Shown here: positions 8,333 through 17,194 of the stretch, in pieces | Numbering within the stretch: position 1 is the first letter of the stretch | Layout of the letters: each line of letters opens with the position of its first letter | Source of the DNA: Mycobacterium gordonae | Lineage (GTDB): Bacteria > Actinomycetota > Actinomycetes > Mycobacteriales > Mycobacteriaceae | Reading direction: 5' to 3' | Length of the DNA stretch: 64,000 nt | Assembly: GCF_001417955.2 (NCBI RefSeq) | Contig: NZ_LKTM01000001.1 | Coordinates: 310,001-374,000 of the forward strand | Notes under the pieces: model-generated | Told to the model about the DNA's origin: nothing | What the model saw: only the letters and a program-made list of their open reading frames with translations | Databases searched by the model: none | Position numbers and translations under genes: made by a program

Positions 8333-10564
8333 GTGACGACGGCAACGACTGACGCGCACCCAGAGGTGCAGCGGATACAACTGGACATCACCGGGATGTC
8401 CTGCATGGCCTGCGCGCTCAAGGTCAAATCGACCCTCAACAAGCTGCCCGGCGTACGGGCTTCGGTCAATTTCTCCACCCGGGTGGCGACGCTCGAGCTC
8501 AGCGAGGACATTGCCACCGACGACCTCTGCGCGGCCGTCGAAAAGGCCGGCTACCAGGCCGAGCCGCATACTGGCGGCGGTGACAACCTCGGCGACCCCG
8601 ATGCTGATCATGCCCGGTACCTCCTGGTCCGGTTGGCGGTGGCGGCAGTGTTCTTCGTGCCGCTGGCGCACCTGTCGGTGATGTTCGCGGTGGTGCCCAG
8701 CTCCCGGTTCACCGGCTGGGGATGGGTGCTCACCCTGCTGGCGCTACCGGTCGTGGTCTGGGCAGCCTGGCCGTTCCACCGGGTCGCGCTGCGCAACGCG
8801 ATGCACGGAACCGCCTCGATGGAGACGCTGATCTCGGTCGGGATCACCGCGGCTACGGTGTGGTCGCTGCACACGGCGTTCGGCACCCATCAAACCGCCG
8901 AACGCCGCGGCGTGTGGCAGGCGCTGCTCGGCAGTGACGCCATCTACTTCGAGGTCGCCGCCGGCGTCACGGTCTTCGTGCTGGCCGGCCGGTACTTCGA
9001 GGCACGGGCCAAGTCGCGGGCCGGCGGCGCACTGCGGGCGCTGGCGGCCCTGAGTGCCAAGGACGTCGCGGTGCTGCAGGCCGACGGGTCGGAAGTGGTC
9101 ATCCCGGCAGACCAGCTCAAGGAGCAGCAGCGCTTCGTCGTGCGTCCCGGGCAGACGATCGCCGCGGACGGACTGGTGGTCGACGGCCGCGCAGCGGTCG
9201 ACGTCAGCGCGATGACCGGCGAGGCCAAACCGGTGAAAGTCCACCCGGGCGCCCAGGTGATCGGTGGCACCGTGGTGCTGGACAGCAGGCTGATCGTGGA
9301 GGCTGCCGCCGTCGGTGCCGACACGCAGTTCGCCGGAATGGTGCGCCTGGTCGAGGAAGCGCAGGTGCAGAAGGCCGATGCGCAGCGGTTGGCCGACCGC
9401 ATCGCGTCGGTGTTCGTTCCGTGCGTCTTCGTCATCGCCGGCCTGACCGCAGCCGGCTGGCTGCTCGCCGGGGCCGGCCCCGAGCGGGCGTTCTCGGCCG
9501 CGCTCGCGGTTCTCGTCATCGCCTGCCCGTGTGCCCTCGGCCTGGCGACGCCGACCGCCATGCTGGTCGCCTCCGGGCGCGGCGCTCAACTGGGCATATT
9601 CCTCAAGGGCCTGCACGCCCTGGAGGCCACCCGCGCCGTCGACACCGTCGTGTTCGACAAGACGGGCACCCTGACCACCGGCCAGCTGGCGGTCAGCGCG
9701 GTGACGGCCGCACCGGGCTGGGATGCCGATGAGGTGCTGGAACTGGCAGCGGTGGTCGAAGCGGCCTCCGAGCACGCCGTGGGCCTCACCATCGCGGCGG
9801 CCGTGCCGCAGCGGGATTCCGTTGCCGACTTCCGCGCGGTACCCGGCCGCGGCGTCAGCGGCACCGTGCGAGGGCGCGCTGTGCGGGTCGGAAAACCGTC
9901 CTGGATTGCCGCGCCGGTTGGCGCCGGGGTGTTGACCGACGCGCGACGTGAAGCCGAATCACGCGGTGAGACAGCGGTATTCGTCGAGGTCGACGGTGCG
10001 GTCTGCGCGGTCATCGCGGTTGCCGACGCGGTCAGGGATTCCGCGGCGCCCGCCGTGGCCCAGTTGCACGACCGCGGCCTGCGAACCGTGTTGCTGACCG
10101 GAGACAACCCGGCATCTGCGGCGGCTGTGGCAGCCCGGGTCGGCATCGACGAAGTGATCGCGGATGTGCTGCCCGAAGGCAAGGTCGACGTGATCGAGCA
10201 ACTCCGTGAACGTGGGCACGTGGTCGCGATGGTCGGTGACGGCATCAATGACGGTCCGGCCCTGGCACGCGCCGATCTGGGCATGGCCATCGGGCGCGGG
10301 ACCGACGTCGCGATCGGCGCCGCCGACGTCATCCTCGTCCGGGACAACCTCGAGGTCGTACCACTGGCGCTGGGCCTGGCCGCGGCGACGATGCGCACCA
10401 TCAAGGTCAACATGATCTGGGCCTTCGGCTACAACATCGCGGCCATCCCGATCGCCGCCGCGGGGTTGCTCAACCCGCTGGTGGCCGGCGCGGCGATGGC
10501 ATTCTCTTCGTTCTTCGTCGTGTCGAACAGCCTGCGCCTGCGCAGCTTCGGTGAGAGCCGCTGA
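8333..10564 (+). CDS. ctpA: Copper-type P1B ATPase CtpA
   Basis: A 743-residue heavy-metal P-type ATPase of the inner membrane. An N-terminal HMA domain has the CxxC pair Cys24-Cys27 (GMSCMAC). It is followed by membrane helices, the phosphatase motif TGEA, the transmembrane metal motif CPC ([14 protein letters not shown]), the phosphorylated Asp in DKTGTLT, the SEHA nucleotide-binding motif and [10 protein letters not shown]. The last two helices ([33 protein letters not shown]) have the Cu(I) P1B-1 signature. The start is GTG 8333 with AGGAGG at 8316-8321. It is divergent from sigC, convergent with the Rv0093c-like gene (2 bp apart), and its promoter carries the motif shared within the copper locus. 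Whether it loads copper enzymes or exports copper is not shown. Confidence 0.9.
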   Translation: MTTATTDAHPEVQRIQLDITGMSCMACALKVKSTLNKLPGVRASVNFSTRVATLELSEDIATDDLCAAVEKAGYQAEPHTGGGDNLGDPDADHARYLLVRLAVAAVFFVPLAHLSVMFAVVPSSRFTGWGWVLTLLALPVVVWAAWPFHRVALRNAMHGTASMETLISVGITAATVWSLHTAFGTHQTAERRGVWQALLGSDAIYFEVAAGVTVFVLAGRYFEARAKSRAGGALRALAALSAKDVAVLQADGSEVVIPADQLKEQQRFVVRPGQTIAADGLVVDGRAAVDVSAMTGEAKPVKVHPGAQVIGGTVVLDSRLIVEAAAVGADTQFAGMVRLVEEAQVQKADAQRLADRIASVFVPCVFVIAGLTAAGWLLAGAGPERAFSAALAVLVIACPCALGLATPTAMLVASGRGAQLGIFLKGLHALEATRAVDTVVFDKTGTLTTGQLAVSAVTAAPGWDADEVLELAAVVEAASEHAVGLTIAAAVPQRDSVADFRAVPGRGVSGTVRGRAVRVGKPSWIAAPVGAGVLTDARREAESRGETAVFVEVDGAVCAVIAVADAVRDSAAPAVAQLHDRGLRTVLLTGDNPASAAAVAARVGIDEVIADVLPEGKVDVIEQLRERGHVVAMVGDGINDGPALARADLGMAIGRGTDVAIGAADVILVRDNLEVVPLALGLAAATMRTIKVNMIWAFGYNIAAIPIAAAGLLNPLVAGAAMAFSSFFVVSNSLRLRSFGESR

Positions 10565-10566
10565 AA

Positions 10567-11277
10567 TCAGGCGGCTGAGCCGTCGGTGGGCCACAGGTGA
10601 CCCCGGCGGCGGCCCCGGGACGCGTTGTCCGGCAACACGATATCGGTTTCGGCGGCCTGCGGCGCGGGCCCGGGTGCCGGGGAGGTTTGCCACACGATGG
10701 CCGCCAGGACCGCCCCCAGCACCACCGGCAGGTGGGTGAGCATCCGTCCGAGGGTGACGGCACCGGAGGCCGCGTCCAAGGCGATGTAGACGGCCAGTAC
10801 CGCGACGAACACCGTGAGTACCCCCGCCAGCCCTGCTGCCGCAGCCGGCCACAGCGCGGCGACCACCATGGATACGCCGAGCGCGACGCACCACGACGTG
10901 GATTCGTGGAGGAGATGATCGGTGCCGTCCATCCCGTGGTGCAGGCCCACATCGAGGCCTACATCCAGGCCCAAGCCCTGCACGACTGCCAGGGCAATCT
11001 GGGCGACGCCGACGCACATCAACGCCCAGCGTTGCCAGCTGAGTGACCGGCGCAGTCGCGGCGTCGGCTGCTGAATCCCGATCGGGCCCACCGGCGCGAT
11101 GACCGGCCGGGACTCCACCAGGCGGCGCAGTTGGCGAGCCTGAAGACCCACCTGCTCGAACCATTCGCGACAGGCGGCGCACTCGTCCAGGTGTTGATCG
11201 ACCCGGGCCGACGGCACGGGCTCCCGCTCGCCGTCGAGCCGGGCCGACAGCGCTTCGCGCGCCACCTCGCAATCCAT
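10567..11277 (-). CDS. Rv0093c-like zinc-finger membrane protein (putative anti-sigma factor)
   Basis: A 236-residue protein with an N-terminal anti-sigma-type zinc finger (Cys3 ... His29-x3-Cys33-x2-Cys36) and, after a linker, four predicted membrane helices (starting near residues 82, 128, 147 and 180). Between the first two helices is a loop with the repeat GLDVGLDVGL followed by several histidines, a possible metal-binding site. Position and architecture match M. tuberculosis Rv0093c, next to ctpA. The finger and the neighbouring sigC make it the obvious candidate to restrain SigC, perhaps releasing it according to periplasmic copper. Its own upstream carries the shared ECF-type motif, which would give negative feedback. 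Confidence 0.75.
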   Translation of the reverse strand: MDCEVAREALSARLDGEREPVPSARVDQHLDECAACREWFEQVGLQARQLRRLVESRPVIAPVGPIGIQQPTPRLRRSLSWQRWALMCVGVAQIALAVVQGLGLDVGLDVGLHHGMDGTDHLLHESTSWCVALGVSMVVAALWPAAAAGLAGVLTVFVAVLAVYIALDAASGAVTLGRMLTHLPVVLGAVLAAIVWQTSPAPGPAPQAAETDIVLPDNASRGRRRGHLWPTDGSAA

Positions 11278-11284
11278 GCCCTAA

Positions 11285-11313
11285 TAGTCGCGCATGACGG
11301 GCGATTTGTTCCC
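11285..11313 (-). promoter_or_regulatory. ECF-type promoter: GGGAAC-N17-CGACTA
   Basis: On the minus strand GGGAAC (11313-11308), 17 bp, then CGACTA (11290-11285), the same pattern as upstream of ctpA and PPE1. The -10 ends 7 nt before the ATG at 11277, so the transcript of the Rv0093c-like gene would be leaderless or nearly so. Confidence 0.6.
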
Positions 11314-11331
11314 GGCCCGTTACCGACTCGG

Positions 11332-12141
11332 CTATCCGAATTCGACGAGGGTGTTGGGCGCACGTAACCGGTCGAGGGCCGAAAGCCGGTAGGTCAGCGC
11401 GACCACCTTGGGGAGGAACCGGCCGCGCGCCGGTGGTGCCGGCAGCTCGCGAACGGCGCGGACGCCGGGGACGGCACACAATTCGGCGTACTGGTTCGCG
11501 GTGAACCAGAACGGCATCGGCGGCGCCGTGTAGAACTCGCTGAGTTTGAAGCCGCGCCGCCGCGAATACACGCTCAGCAGCCACGGAATGCTGTCAAAGA
11601 CCAACTGACCGCCGGGAAAGCGCCTGGCGCAGGCCCCGATCAGGTCGAATACGGTTGCCCGCTCAAAGTATTGGAACAGGCCCTCCGCGGTGATCAGCAC
11701 GCCGTCGCCGGCGTCCACCCGATCCATCCACGAGTAATCGAGTGCGGACTGGGCGCAGTACCGCAACCGGTCGGAGGCCGGCAGCAGTTGCCGGCGTATG
11801 TGCACGATCGGCTCCAGATCGACCGACAGCCAGTTCAGTTCGCCGTTGTCGAGGCGCCAGAAGCTGGTTTGCAGCCCTTCGGCGAGCGCGACCACCGTCG
11901 CCCGCGGGTGGGTGGTCAGGAATTCGCGTGCGGCATTGTCGAAAGCCAGTGCCCGCAGCGCCGTCGCTTGGTGGGTCCGGCCGAAATGCTGGTAGTCGTA
12001 GTCGATGCGGTCGCGCAACGCGATGGCCATCGGATCGTCGATGATGCCGTCCGGCCGGGCGGCCTCGGTGGCTCGCTGATGCAGCGTCAGCAGTGCGGTC
12101 TCGGATACCCCGTCGAGGTGACGGGCGTCGAACGCTGGCAT
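11332..12141 (-). CDS. LCM-type SAM-dependent methyltransferase
   Basis: A 269-residue class I methyltransferase of the leucine carboxyl methyltransferase/Tcmp family. Visible family features are DDPMAIALRDRIDYDY near the N-terminus, the SAM-binding region around ATVVALAEGLQTSFWRLDN (with a less glycine-rich motif I than most), VDLEPIVHIRRQLLP, and ITAEGLFQYF. Homologues methylate carboxylates of small molecules, including in secondary metabolism. It lies between the Rv0093c-like gene and PPE1, a position occupied in M. tuberculosis by two 13E12-repeat genes, and is divergent from PPE1. That makes it a candidate tailoring enzyme for the lipopeptide, but position is the only evidence. Confidence 0.8.
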   Translation of the reverse strand: MPAFDARHLDGVSETALLTLHQRATEAARPDGIIDDPMAIALRDRIDYDYQHFGRTHQATALRALAFDNAAREFLTTHPRATVVALAEGLQTSFWRLDNGELNWLSVDLEPIVHIRRQLLPASDRLRYCAQSALDYSWMDRVDAGDGVLITAEGLFQYFERATVFDLIGACARRFPGGQLVFDSIPWLLSVYSRRRGFKLSEFYTAPPMPFWFTANQYAELCAVPGVRAVRELPAPPARGRFLPKVVALTYRLSALDRLRAPNTLVEFG

Positions 12142-12164
12142 GGGTCAGACAGTACTGACCCCCG

Positions 12165-12181
12165 GAAGTTGCGGGAACTTC
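12165..12181. promoter_or_regulatory. Inverted repeat over the PPE1 promoter -35
   Basis: Perfect 6-bp arms GAAGTT (12165-12170) and AACTTC (12176-12181) around GCGGG. It covers the GGGAAC -35 at 12173-12178 and is not present at the ctpA or Rv0093c promoters, so PPE1 and the operon behind it may have an additional regulator. The site also lies 24-40 bp upstream of the divergent methyltransferase start. Confidence 0.4.
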
Positions 12182-12201
12182 TGAAGTACCGGCGCCGACT
12201 A
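12173..12201 (+). promoter_or_regulatory. ECF-type promoter of PPE1: GGGAAC-N17-CGACTA
   Basis: GGGAAC at 12173-12178, 17-bp spacer, CGACTA at 12196-12201. It matches the other two copies in sequence and spacing, and contains the ACCGGCGCCGAC string seen at ctpA. It would give a 5' leader of about 60-80 nt, ending in the strong GAGGAGG at 12255-12261. Confidence 0.6.
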
Positions 12202-12286
12202 ACACACCACGGGGCAACGCAAGATCGGTTTCCGCCTCGCGCAATCGATCTAGCGAGGAGGTGGCAGCCTGACCGGCCCGATATGG

Positions 12287-13696
12287 ATGGCCCTGCCTCC
12301 GGAGGAGCATTCAGCTCTGCTGAATGCCGGGCTGGGTCCAGGATCATTGCTGGCTGCCGCGCAGGAGTGGCAAGGACTCAGCAATCATTACAGTGAAGCG
12401 GCCGCCGAGCTGAGCCGGGTGCTCGCCGGCGTGCAGGCCGGTAGCTGGCAGGGCGACAGCGCGAGCAAGTATGTCGCTGCCCACGGCCCCTACCTGGCGT
12501 GGCTTGAACAGGCCGCCGCCGACAGCGCCAATACGGCCGCGCAGCACGAAACGGCCGCCATCGCATACAGCGCCGCCGTTGCGGCCATGCCCACCCTGGC
12601 GGAACTTGCCGCTAACCACGCGCTGCACGGCGTACTGGTCGCCACCAACTTCTTCGGCGTGAACACCATCCCCATCGCCCTCAATGAGGCCGACTACGTC
12701 CGGATGTGGATTCAGGCCGCCGAGACCATGACCGTCTATCAGGCCACCGCCACGGAGGCACTGGCGACAACGCCGACGACTCCGCCGGCACCCCCCATCA
12801 GGGCGGCCAGTGCGGAAGCTCAAGCTGCCCCGGCCGCCCCGGCGGATTCGATCGCCCAACTCATCGCGGATCTGGAAAACCTCATCGCCAACCCGTACCA
12901 GTATTTTCTGAACTTCTTCCAGCAACTCGGGTTCAGTCCCGCCACCACCGTTGTCCTGGCGGTTATCGCGCTGTTCCTGTACGACCTGCTCTGGTACCCG
13001 TACTACGCCTCGTATTCCCTGCTGCTGCTGCCGTTCTTCACCCCTGCCCTGAGCGCGCTGAGCGCGCTGAGGCTGCTGCTTCCGTTCCTGTTCGGCGAGC
13101 TGCCGGCCGGGCCGCTGCCGGTGGCCGCCGAACCGGGTCCTGCTACCCGTGCGGACGCGCTCACGAATATCGTTGTCGCGCCGCCAGTATCGGTTGCACC
13201 CGCGCCAAGCTCGCCGGTGGGCAACCCGGCGCCCAGCGCGACCGCGCCGGCGCCGGCGCCCAGCCCGGCGCCGGCCTCCACCATCAGCTACGCAGTGCCC
13301 GGCCTGGCGCCGCCCGGAGTCGGCGCCGGCCCCAGAGTGGGTGCGAAGGCGCCGGACAGCGTGGCCGACAACGTCGACGCCGCGGCCCCGGCTCAGGTCG
13401 CCGCCGCGAGAGCCCAGAGCCGGCGCCGGCGCCGGGCCACCGCCGGGATACGCGGTCACCGTGACGAATTCCTTGACGCCACAGCTGAAATGGACGACGC
13501 GCCCGGGGCACGCACCGAGCCCGAACCCGCCACCGCCGGCACCCGGGGAGCCGGAGGACTCGGTTTCGCCGGCACCACTGCAGCCCGCACCGAAGCGCCG
13601 GCCGGAATCGCCCGATTGACGGACGACGGCTCCGGTGGCACCGTCCCGATGCTGCCTGCCACGTGGCCGACCGACGCGACCTCGGGACGCCGATGA
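12287..13696 (+). CDS. ppe1: PPE-family protein PPE1
   Basis: A PPE protein of 469 residues from ATG 12287 (M. tuberculosis PPE1 is about 463). The N-terminal PPE domain spans about 1-165 ([32 protein letters not shown]). A hydrophobic stretch near 220-265 follows, then a Pro/Ala-rich low-complexity region and a conserved tail ([18 protein letters not shown]). The strong GAGGAGG at 12255-12261 is too far from this ATG but 7 nt from an in-frame CTG at 12269, which would add TGPIW, a usual PPE N-terminus; CTG initiation is likely. PPE1 heads the isonitrile lipopeptide genes and may act in export or uptake of the product across the outer envelope. Confidence 0.88.
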   Translation: MALPPEEHSALLNAGLGPGSLLAAAQEWQGLSNHYSEAAAELSRVLAGVQAGSWQGDSASKYVAAHGPYLAWLEQAAADSANTAAQHETAAIAYSAAVAAMPTLAELAANHALHGVLVATNFFGVNTIPIALNEADYVRMWIQAAETMTVYQATATEALATTPTTPPAPPIRAASAEAQAAPAAPADSIAQLIADLENLIANPYQYFLNFFQQLGFSPATTVVLAVIALFLYDLLWYPYYASYSLLLLPFFTPALSALSALRLLLPFLFGELPAGPLPVAAEPGPATRADALTNIVVAPPVSVAPAPSSPVGNPAPSATAPAPAPSPAPASTISYAVPGLAPPGVGAGPRVGAKAPDSVADNVDAAAPAQVAAARAQSRRRRRATAGIRGHRDEFLDATAEMDDAPGARTEPEPATAGTRGAGGLGFAGTTAARTEAPAGIARLTDDGSGGTVPMLPATWPTDATSGRR

Positions 13697-13901
13697 TGCG
13701 AACTCTTATCCAGACGTCTTCAAGGATTACGCAAGAAACGGGCAAGCGGCTGCTGACACCCTCGGTTCATCTCAAGCCGCGCCGCCAGTGCGATACGGCG
13801 ACATCATCGGAAGAATTCACTTAAGGGGGTTGGACCATCACGGCGCCTTACCTGCACGCGCAGCCCTGACTCATTGTTCTATCAGACAGGAAAGACACTC
13901 A

Positions 13902-14771
13902 ATGACACTTAATGTGAAAGGCGAGGGCCTCGGTGCTCAGGTCACCGGGCTGGACCCCGCAAACCTGGACGATCTCGCTACCGAAGAAATCCGCGAGATC
14001 GTGTACAGCAACAAACTCGTCGTCCTCAAAGACGTCCATCCGACTCCGGAACAATTCATCAAACTCGGCCGGATAATCGGTCAGATCGTTCCCTATTACG
14101 AGCCGGTCTACCATCACCACGAGCATCCGGAAATCTTCGTCTCCTCCACCGAGGAAGGGCAGGGCGTTCCGAAGACCGGCGCGTTCTGGCACATCGACTA
14201 CATGTTCATGCCGGAGCCGTTCGCGTTCTCCATGGTGCTGCCGCTGACCGTGCCGGGAGCCGACCGCGGCACCTACTTCATCGACCTCGCCAGGGTCTGG
14301 GAGTCGCTGCCGGCCGCCGCGCAGGACCCGGTCCGGGGCACCTTCAGCACCCACGATCCGCGGCGTCACATCAAGATTCGCCCGCGCGACGTGTACCGGC
14401 CGATCGGCGAAGTCTGGGACGAGATCAACCGAACGACGCCCCCGATCAAGTGGCCGACGGTGATCCGCCACCCGCACACCGGTCAGGAGATCCTCTACAT
14501 CTGCGCGACCGGCACCACGAAGATCGAAGACAAGGACGGGAACCTGCTCGACCCGGCCATTCTGCAAGAACTGATGGAGGCGACGGGCCAACTCGACACC
14601 GAGTACAAATCGCCATTCATCCACACCCAGCACTATGAAGTCGGCGACATCATTCTGTGGGACAACCGGGCTCTCATGCACCGCGCGAAACACGGCACCG
14701 CCGCAGGTCATTTAACCACCCACCGGCTGACGATGTTGGACGGACTCAAAACACCAGGATATGCAGTATGA
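13902..14771 (+). CDS. Isonitrile-forming Fe(II)/2-oxoglutarate oxygenase (Rv0097-like)
   Basis: A 289-residue TauD/TfdA-fold oxygenase, the same length as Rv0097. Iron ligands are His97 and Asp99 (HIDY) and His260 (in WDNRALMH); Arg275 is placed to bind 2-oxoglutarate. Homologues (ScoE, Rv0097) convert the N-carboxymethyl (glycine-derived) group on a beta-amino acid into an isonitrile by two oxidations. The start is ATG 13902, about 10 nt after AGGA; the frame is open further upstream but that part is not conserved. The stop overlaps the next ATG (ATGA), so it is coupled to fcoT. The 205 bp after PPE1 hold no obvious promoter. Confidence 0.9.
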   Translation: MTLNVKGEGLGAQVTGLDPANLDDLATEEIREIVYSNKLVVLKDVHPTPEQFIKLGRIIGQIVPYYEPVYHHHEHPEIFVSSTEEGQGVPKTGAFWHIDYMFMPEPFAFSMVLPLTVPGADRGTYFIDLARVWESLPAAAQDPVRGTFSTHDPRRHIKIRPRDVYRPIGEVWDEINRTTPPIKWPTVIRHPHTGQEILYICATGTTKIEDKDGNLLDPAILQELMEATGQLDTEYKSPFIHTQHYEVGDIILWDNRALMHRAKHGTAAGHLTTHRLTMLDGLKTPGYAV

Positions 14772-15331
14772 GTACCATCACTGTGTCCCCTTCCACGCGA
14801 ACGCGGACCGAATTCGCGGACATCAGCGACACCGTTTCGATCGAAGAGCATTTGCTGGTCAAGGTGCTCGACCCGTACGAGTACAAAGGTTGCCGCTACC
14901 TCATCGACGCGAGCTATAAGGCCACGGCGGATTCGGTACTCGCCTACGGGAATTTCAGTATCAGCGAACCGGCCTACATCCGCAGCACCGGGCATTTCAA
15001 TGCGGCGGAATTGATTCTGTGCTTCAACCAGCTCGCCTACAGCGCGTTCGCGCCGGCGATCCTCAACGAGGAGATTCCGGTGCTTCGGGGTTGGTCGATC
15101 TCGGACTACTTCGACCTCCAACTGCCCAGCATGTTGATCAAGAACACTGCCTCCCGCTTCAAGAGGATGATTCACGCGCAGAAGTTCTCCGCACGGCTGC
15201 TCTGCCAGGACTTCGAGGTGATCGATCGCAATCTGCGTTACCTGTCGATCAAGTGCGCCATCGAGTTCTGGGACGAGTACGGCGGGGCCGCGTCCGGCGA
15301 GGTCGAGCTGGCGGCCCTCAACATCCCGTAG
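14768..15331 (+). CDS. fcoT: FcoT-type thioesterase / glycine-adding enzyme (Rv0098-like)
   Basis: A 187-residue hotdog protein matching FcoT (Rv0098, about 183 residues). Rv0098 was first described as a long-chain fatty acyl-CoA thioesterase. In isonitrile lipopeptide clusters the homologue (ScoD) adds glycine to an alpha,beta-unsaturated acyl chain on the carrier protein and releases the product. Here it sits between the oxygenase and FadD10, as in M. tuberculosis. The ATG overlaps the preceding stop by 4 bp. The stop codon lies in a 15-bp tandem duplication. Confidence 0.88.
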   Translation: MSTITVSPSTRTRTEFADISDTVSIEEHLLVKVLDPYEYKGCRYLIDASYKATADSVLAYGNFSISEPAYIRSTGHFNAAELILCFNQLAYSAFAPAILNEEIPVLRGWSISDYFDLQLPSMLIKNTASRFKRMIHAQKFSARLLCQDFEVIDRNLRYLSIKCAIEFWDEYGGAASGEVELAALNIP

Positions 15332-15352
15332 AGCACCATCCCGTAGAGCACC
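15323..15352 (+). repeat. 15-bp tandem duplication at the fcoT stop codon
   Basis: The unit ATCCCGTAGAGCACC occurs twice head to tail (15323-15337 and 15338-15352). The TAG in the first copy is the fcoT stop; the second copy adds the same string to the 41-bp gap before fadD10. It looks like a recent slippage duplication and lengthens the fcoT-fadD10 spacer. Confidence 0.85.
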
Positions 15353-15372
15353 ACAGAAAGCAGCTGAACGTC

Positions 15373-16956
15373 ATGTCTCACTCAGCATCAACTGTCTTGG
15401 AACGGGTCTTCGAACAGGCGCGGCTGCGGCCCCAGGCGACCGCCCTGCGCCGGTGCGACGGCAAGAGCTCGCTGCGGTACTCCGAACTGGTGGCCGAAGT
15501 GAGCGCGCTCGCCGCGACGCTTCGGACGCGGTCGGTATCCCCGGGCTCCCGGATACTCGTCCTGTCGGACAACGGGCCCGAGACATACCTCTCGGTGCTG
15601 GCCTGCGCGAAACTCGGGGCGATCGCGGTGCTGGCCGACGGAAACCTTCCGCCGGCCACCATCGATCGTTTCGCCGAAATCACCGCTCCGAGCGGAATTC
15701 TCATCGCGCCCGGCAGCAGAACCGACCTGTCCACCCTGTCCCAGAGCCTGCACTCCATACCGGTGGTGAAGGTCCAGCTCGACGGTCACGCCGGGAATTC
15801 CGTTGTCACAGATGACGATTACCGCTGCCCGGATCGCGGTGCCGACGATCCGCTGGCCATGATCTTCACCAGCGGGACGACCGGCGAGCCGAAGGCCGTA
15901 CTGCTGGCCAACCGCACCTTCTACGCCGTCCAGGACATCCTGCGCGAAACCGGGCTGAACTGGGTCAGCTGGGTGGACGGCGAAACCACCTACTCGCCGC
16001 TGCCGGCGACGCATATCGGCGGATTATGGTGGATACTAACCTGTTTGATGCGCGGCGGACTGTGCATCACCGGTGGTGAGAACACCACGTCCCTGCTGGA
16101 GATTCTCAGCAAGAACGAGGTCGCGACGACATGCGTCGTCCCGACCCTGCTTTCGAAACTGATCGCCGAATTGAAGGCGACCGACGAAAAGATCCCGTCG
16201 CTACGACTGCTCGGTTACGGCGGGTCGCGGGCGATCGCGGCCGACGTCCGGTTCATCGAGGCGCTGGGCGTGCGCACCGCACAGGTCTACGGATTGAGCG
16301 AAACGGGTTGCACCGCTTTATGTCTGCCGACCGACGAAGACTCGATTGCCAAGATCGAGGCCGGTGCGGTGGGGCGGCCCTATCCCGGAGTCCAGGTGTA
16401 CCTGGCCGGTCCTGACGGCGCCGGGCCCGCGGCGCCGGATGCTGGGCCCTCCGCCTCCTTCGGCACGCTCTGGATCAAGTCTCCGGCAAACATGCTGGGG
16501 TACTGGAACAATGCCGCGCGAACGCAAGAGGTGCTGGTGGACGGATGGGTCAACACCGGAGATCTGCTCGAGCGCCACGAGGATGGTTTCTTCTACATCA
16601 AGGGAAGATCGTCGGAGATGTTCATCTCCGGTGGTGTGAATATCGCGCCCGACGAGGTCGACCGCATCGCTGAAGGCGCAGACGGCGTCCGCGAAGCCGC
16701 GTGCTACGAGATCCCGGACCCGGAGTTCGGGGCCCTGGTAGGCCTGGCCGTGATTCCTTCGGCGGAGCTGGACGAGTCGGCGGCCCGCAAGCTCAAGCAG
16801 GTGATCGCTGCCCGCTTCCGGGAGCAGTCGGAATCGATGGCACGGCCCTCGACGATCGAGATCGTCGCCGAGATCCCACGCACACAGTCCGGCAAGGTCA
16901 TGCGGGCATCGCTGGCCGCGTCGCTCGGCAAAGCCGGGGTGGCCGGTCGTGGCTGA
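15373..16956 (+). CDS. fadD10: Fatty acyl-CoA/ACP ligase FadD10
   Basis: A 527-residue adenylate-forming enzyme. Motifs: TSGTTGEPK (residues 166-174), YGLSETG, GDLLERHEDGFFYIKGRSSEMFISGGVNI in the hinge region, and the catalytic Lys in RTQSGKVMRA. In M. tuberculosis FadD10 activates a fatty acid and passes it to the carrier protein encoded next (Rv0100) instead of to CoA; ScoB is the Streptomyces counterpart. It follows fcoT by 41 bp and overlaps the carrier-protein gene by 8 bp. The start is ATG 15373. Confidence 0.9.
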   Translation: MSHSASTVLERVFEQARLRPQATALRRCDGKSSLRYSELVAEVSALAATLRTRSVSPGSRILVLSDNGPETYLSVLACAKLGAIAVLADGNLPPATIDRFAEITAPSGILIAPGSRTDLSTLSQSLHSIPVVKVQLDGHAGNSVVTDDDYRCPDRGADDPLAMIFTSGTTGEPKAVLLANRTFYAVQDILRETGLNWVSWVDGETTYSPLPATHIGGLWWILTCLMRGGLCITGGENTTSLLEILSKNEVATTCVVPTLLSKLIAELKATDEKIPSLRLLGYGGSRAIAADVRFIEALGVRTAQVYGLSETGCTALCLPTDEDSIAKIEAGAVGRPYPGVQVYLAGPDGAGPAAPDAGPSASFGTLWIKSPANMLGYWNNAARTQEVLVDGWVNTGDLLERHEDGFFYIKGRSSEMFISGGVNIAPDEVDRIAEGADGVREAACYEIPDPEFGALVGLAVIPSAELDESAARKLKQVIAARFREQSESMARPSTIEIVAEIPRTQSGKVMRASLAASLGKAGVAGRG

Positions 16957-17194
16957 GACGATCCGGGACAAGGTGCTCGCCGCAGTCTGCGATGTGTTGT
17001 ACATCGACGAACAGGATCTGCACGATGGCGACGGCACTGACCTTCGAGACCTCGGACTGGATTCCGTTCGCTTCGTCCTGCTGATGAAAAGGCTTGACGT
17101 GGACCGGGAATCCGACGTGCCGGCCCGCCTGGCCGAGGATCTCTCGATTGCCGGATGGGTTCGGGAGCTGGAGAATCTCTGTGAGCGCGCCTGA
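16949..17194 (+). CDS. Acyl carrier protein of the isonitrile lipopeptide pathway (Rv0100-like)
   Basis: An 81-residue four-helix carrier protein (Rv0100 is 78). The phosphopantetheine attachment Ser39 lies in DLGLDSVRF. It would carry the fatty acyl chain from FadD10 through glycine addition and isonitrile formation to the Nrp condensation domain. The GTG start lies inside the end of fadD10 (8-bp overlap), and its stop overlaps the start of nrp by 14 bp, so expression of the three is tightly coupled. Confidence 0.88.
   Translation: MAETIRDKVLAAVCDVLYIDEQDLHDGDGTDLRDLGLDSVRFVLLMKRLDVDRESDVPARLAEDLSIAGWVRELENLCERA

Noticed and set aside
13241..13440. GC-rich short repeats in the 3' part of PPE1 as a tandem repeat element
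   Set aside because: They encode a Pro/Ala-rich low-complexity region normal for PPE proteins; no regular unit.
17094..17181. Nrp starting further upstream, inside the carrier-protein gene
   Set aside because: The 29 extra residues are out-of-frame carrier-protein sequence; GTG 17181 overlaps the carrier stop as in the other coupled genes.
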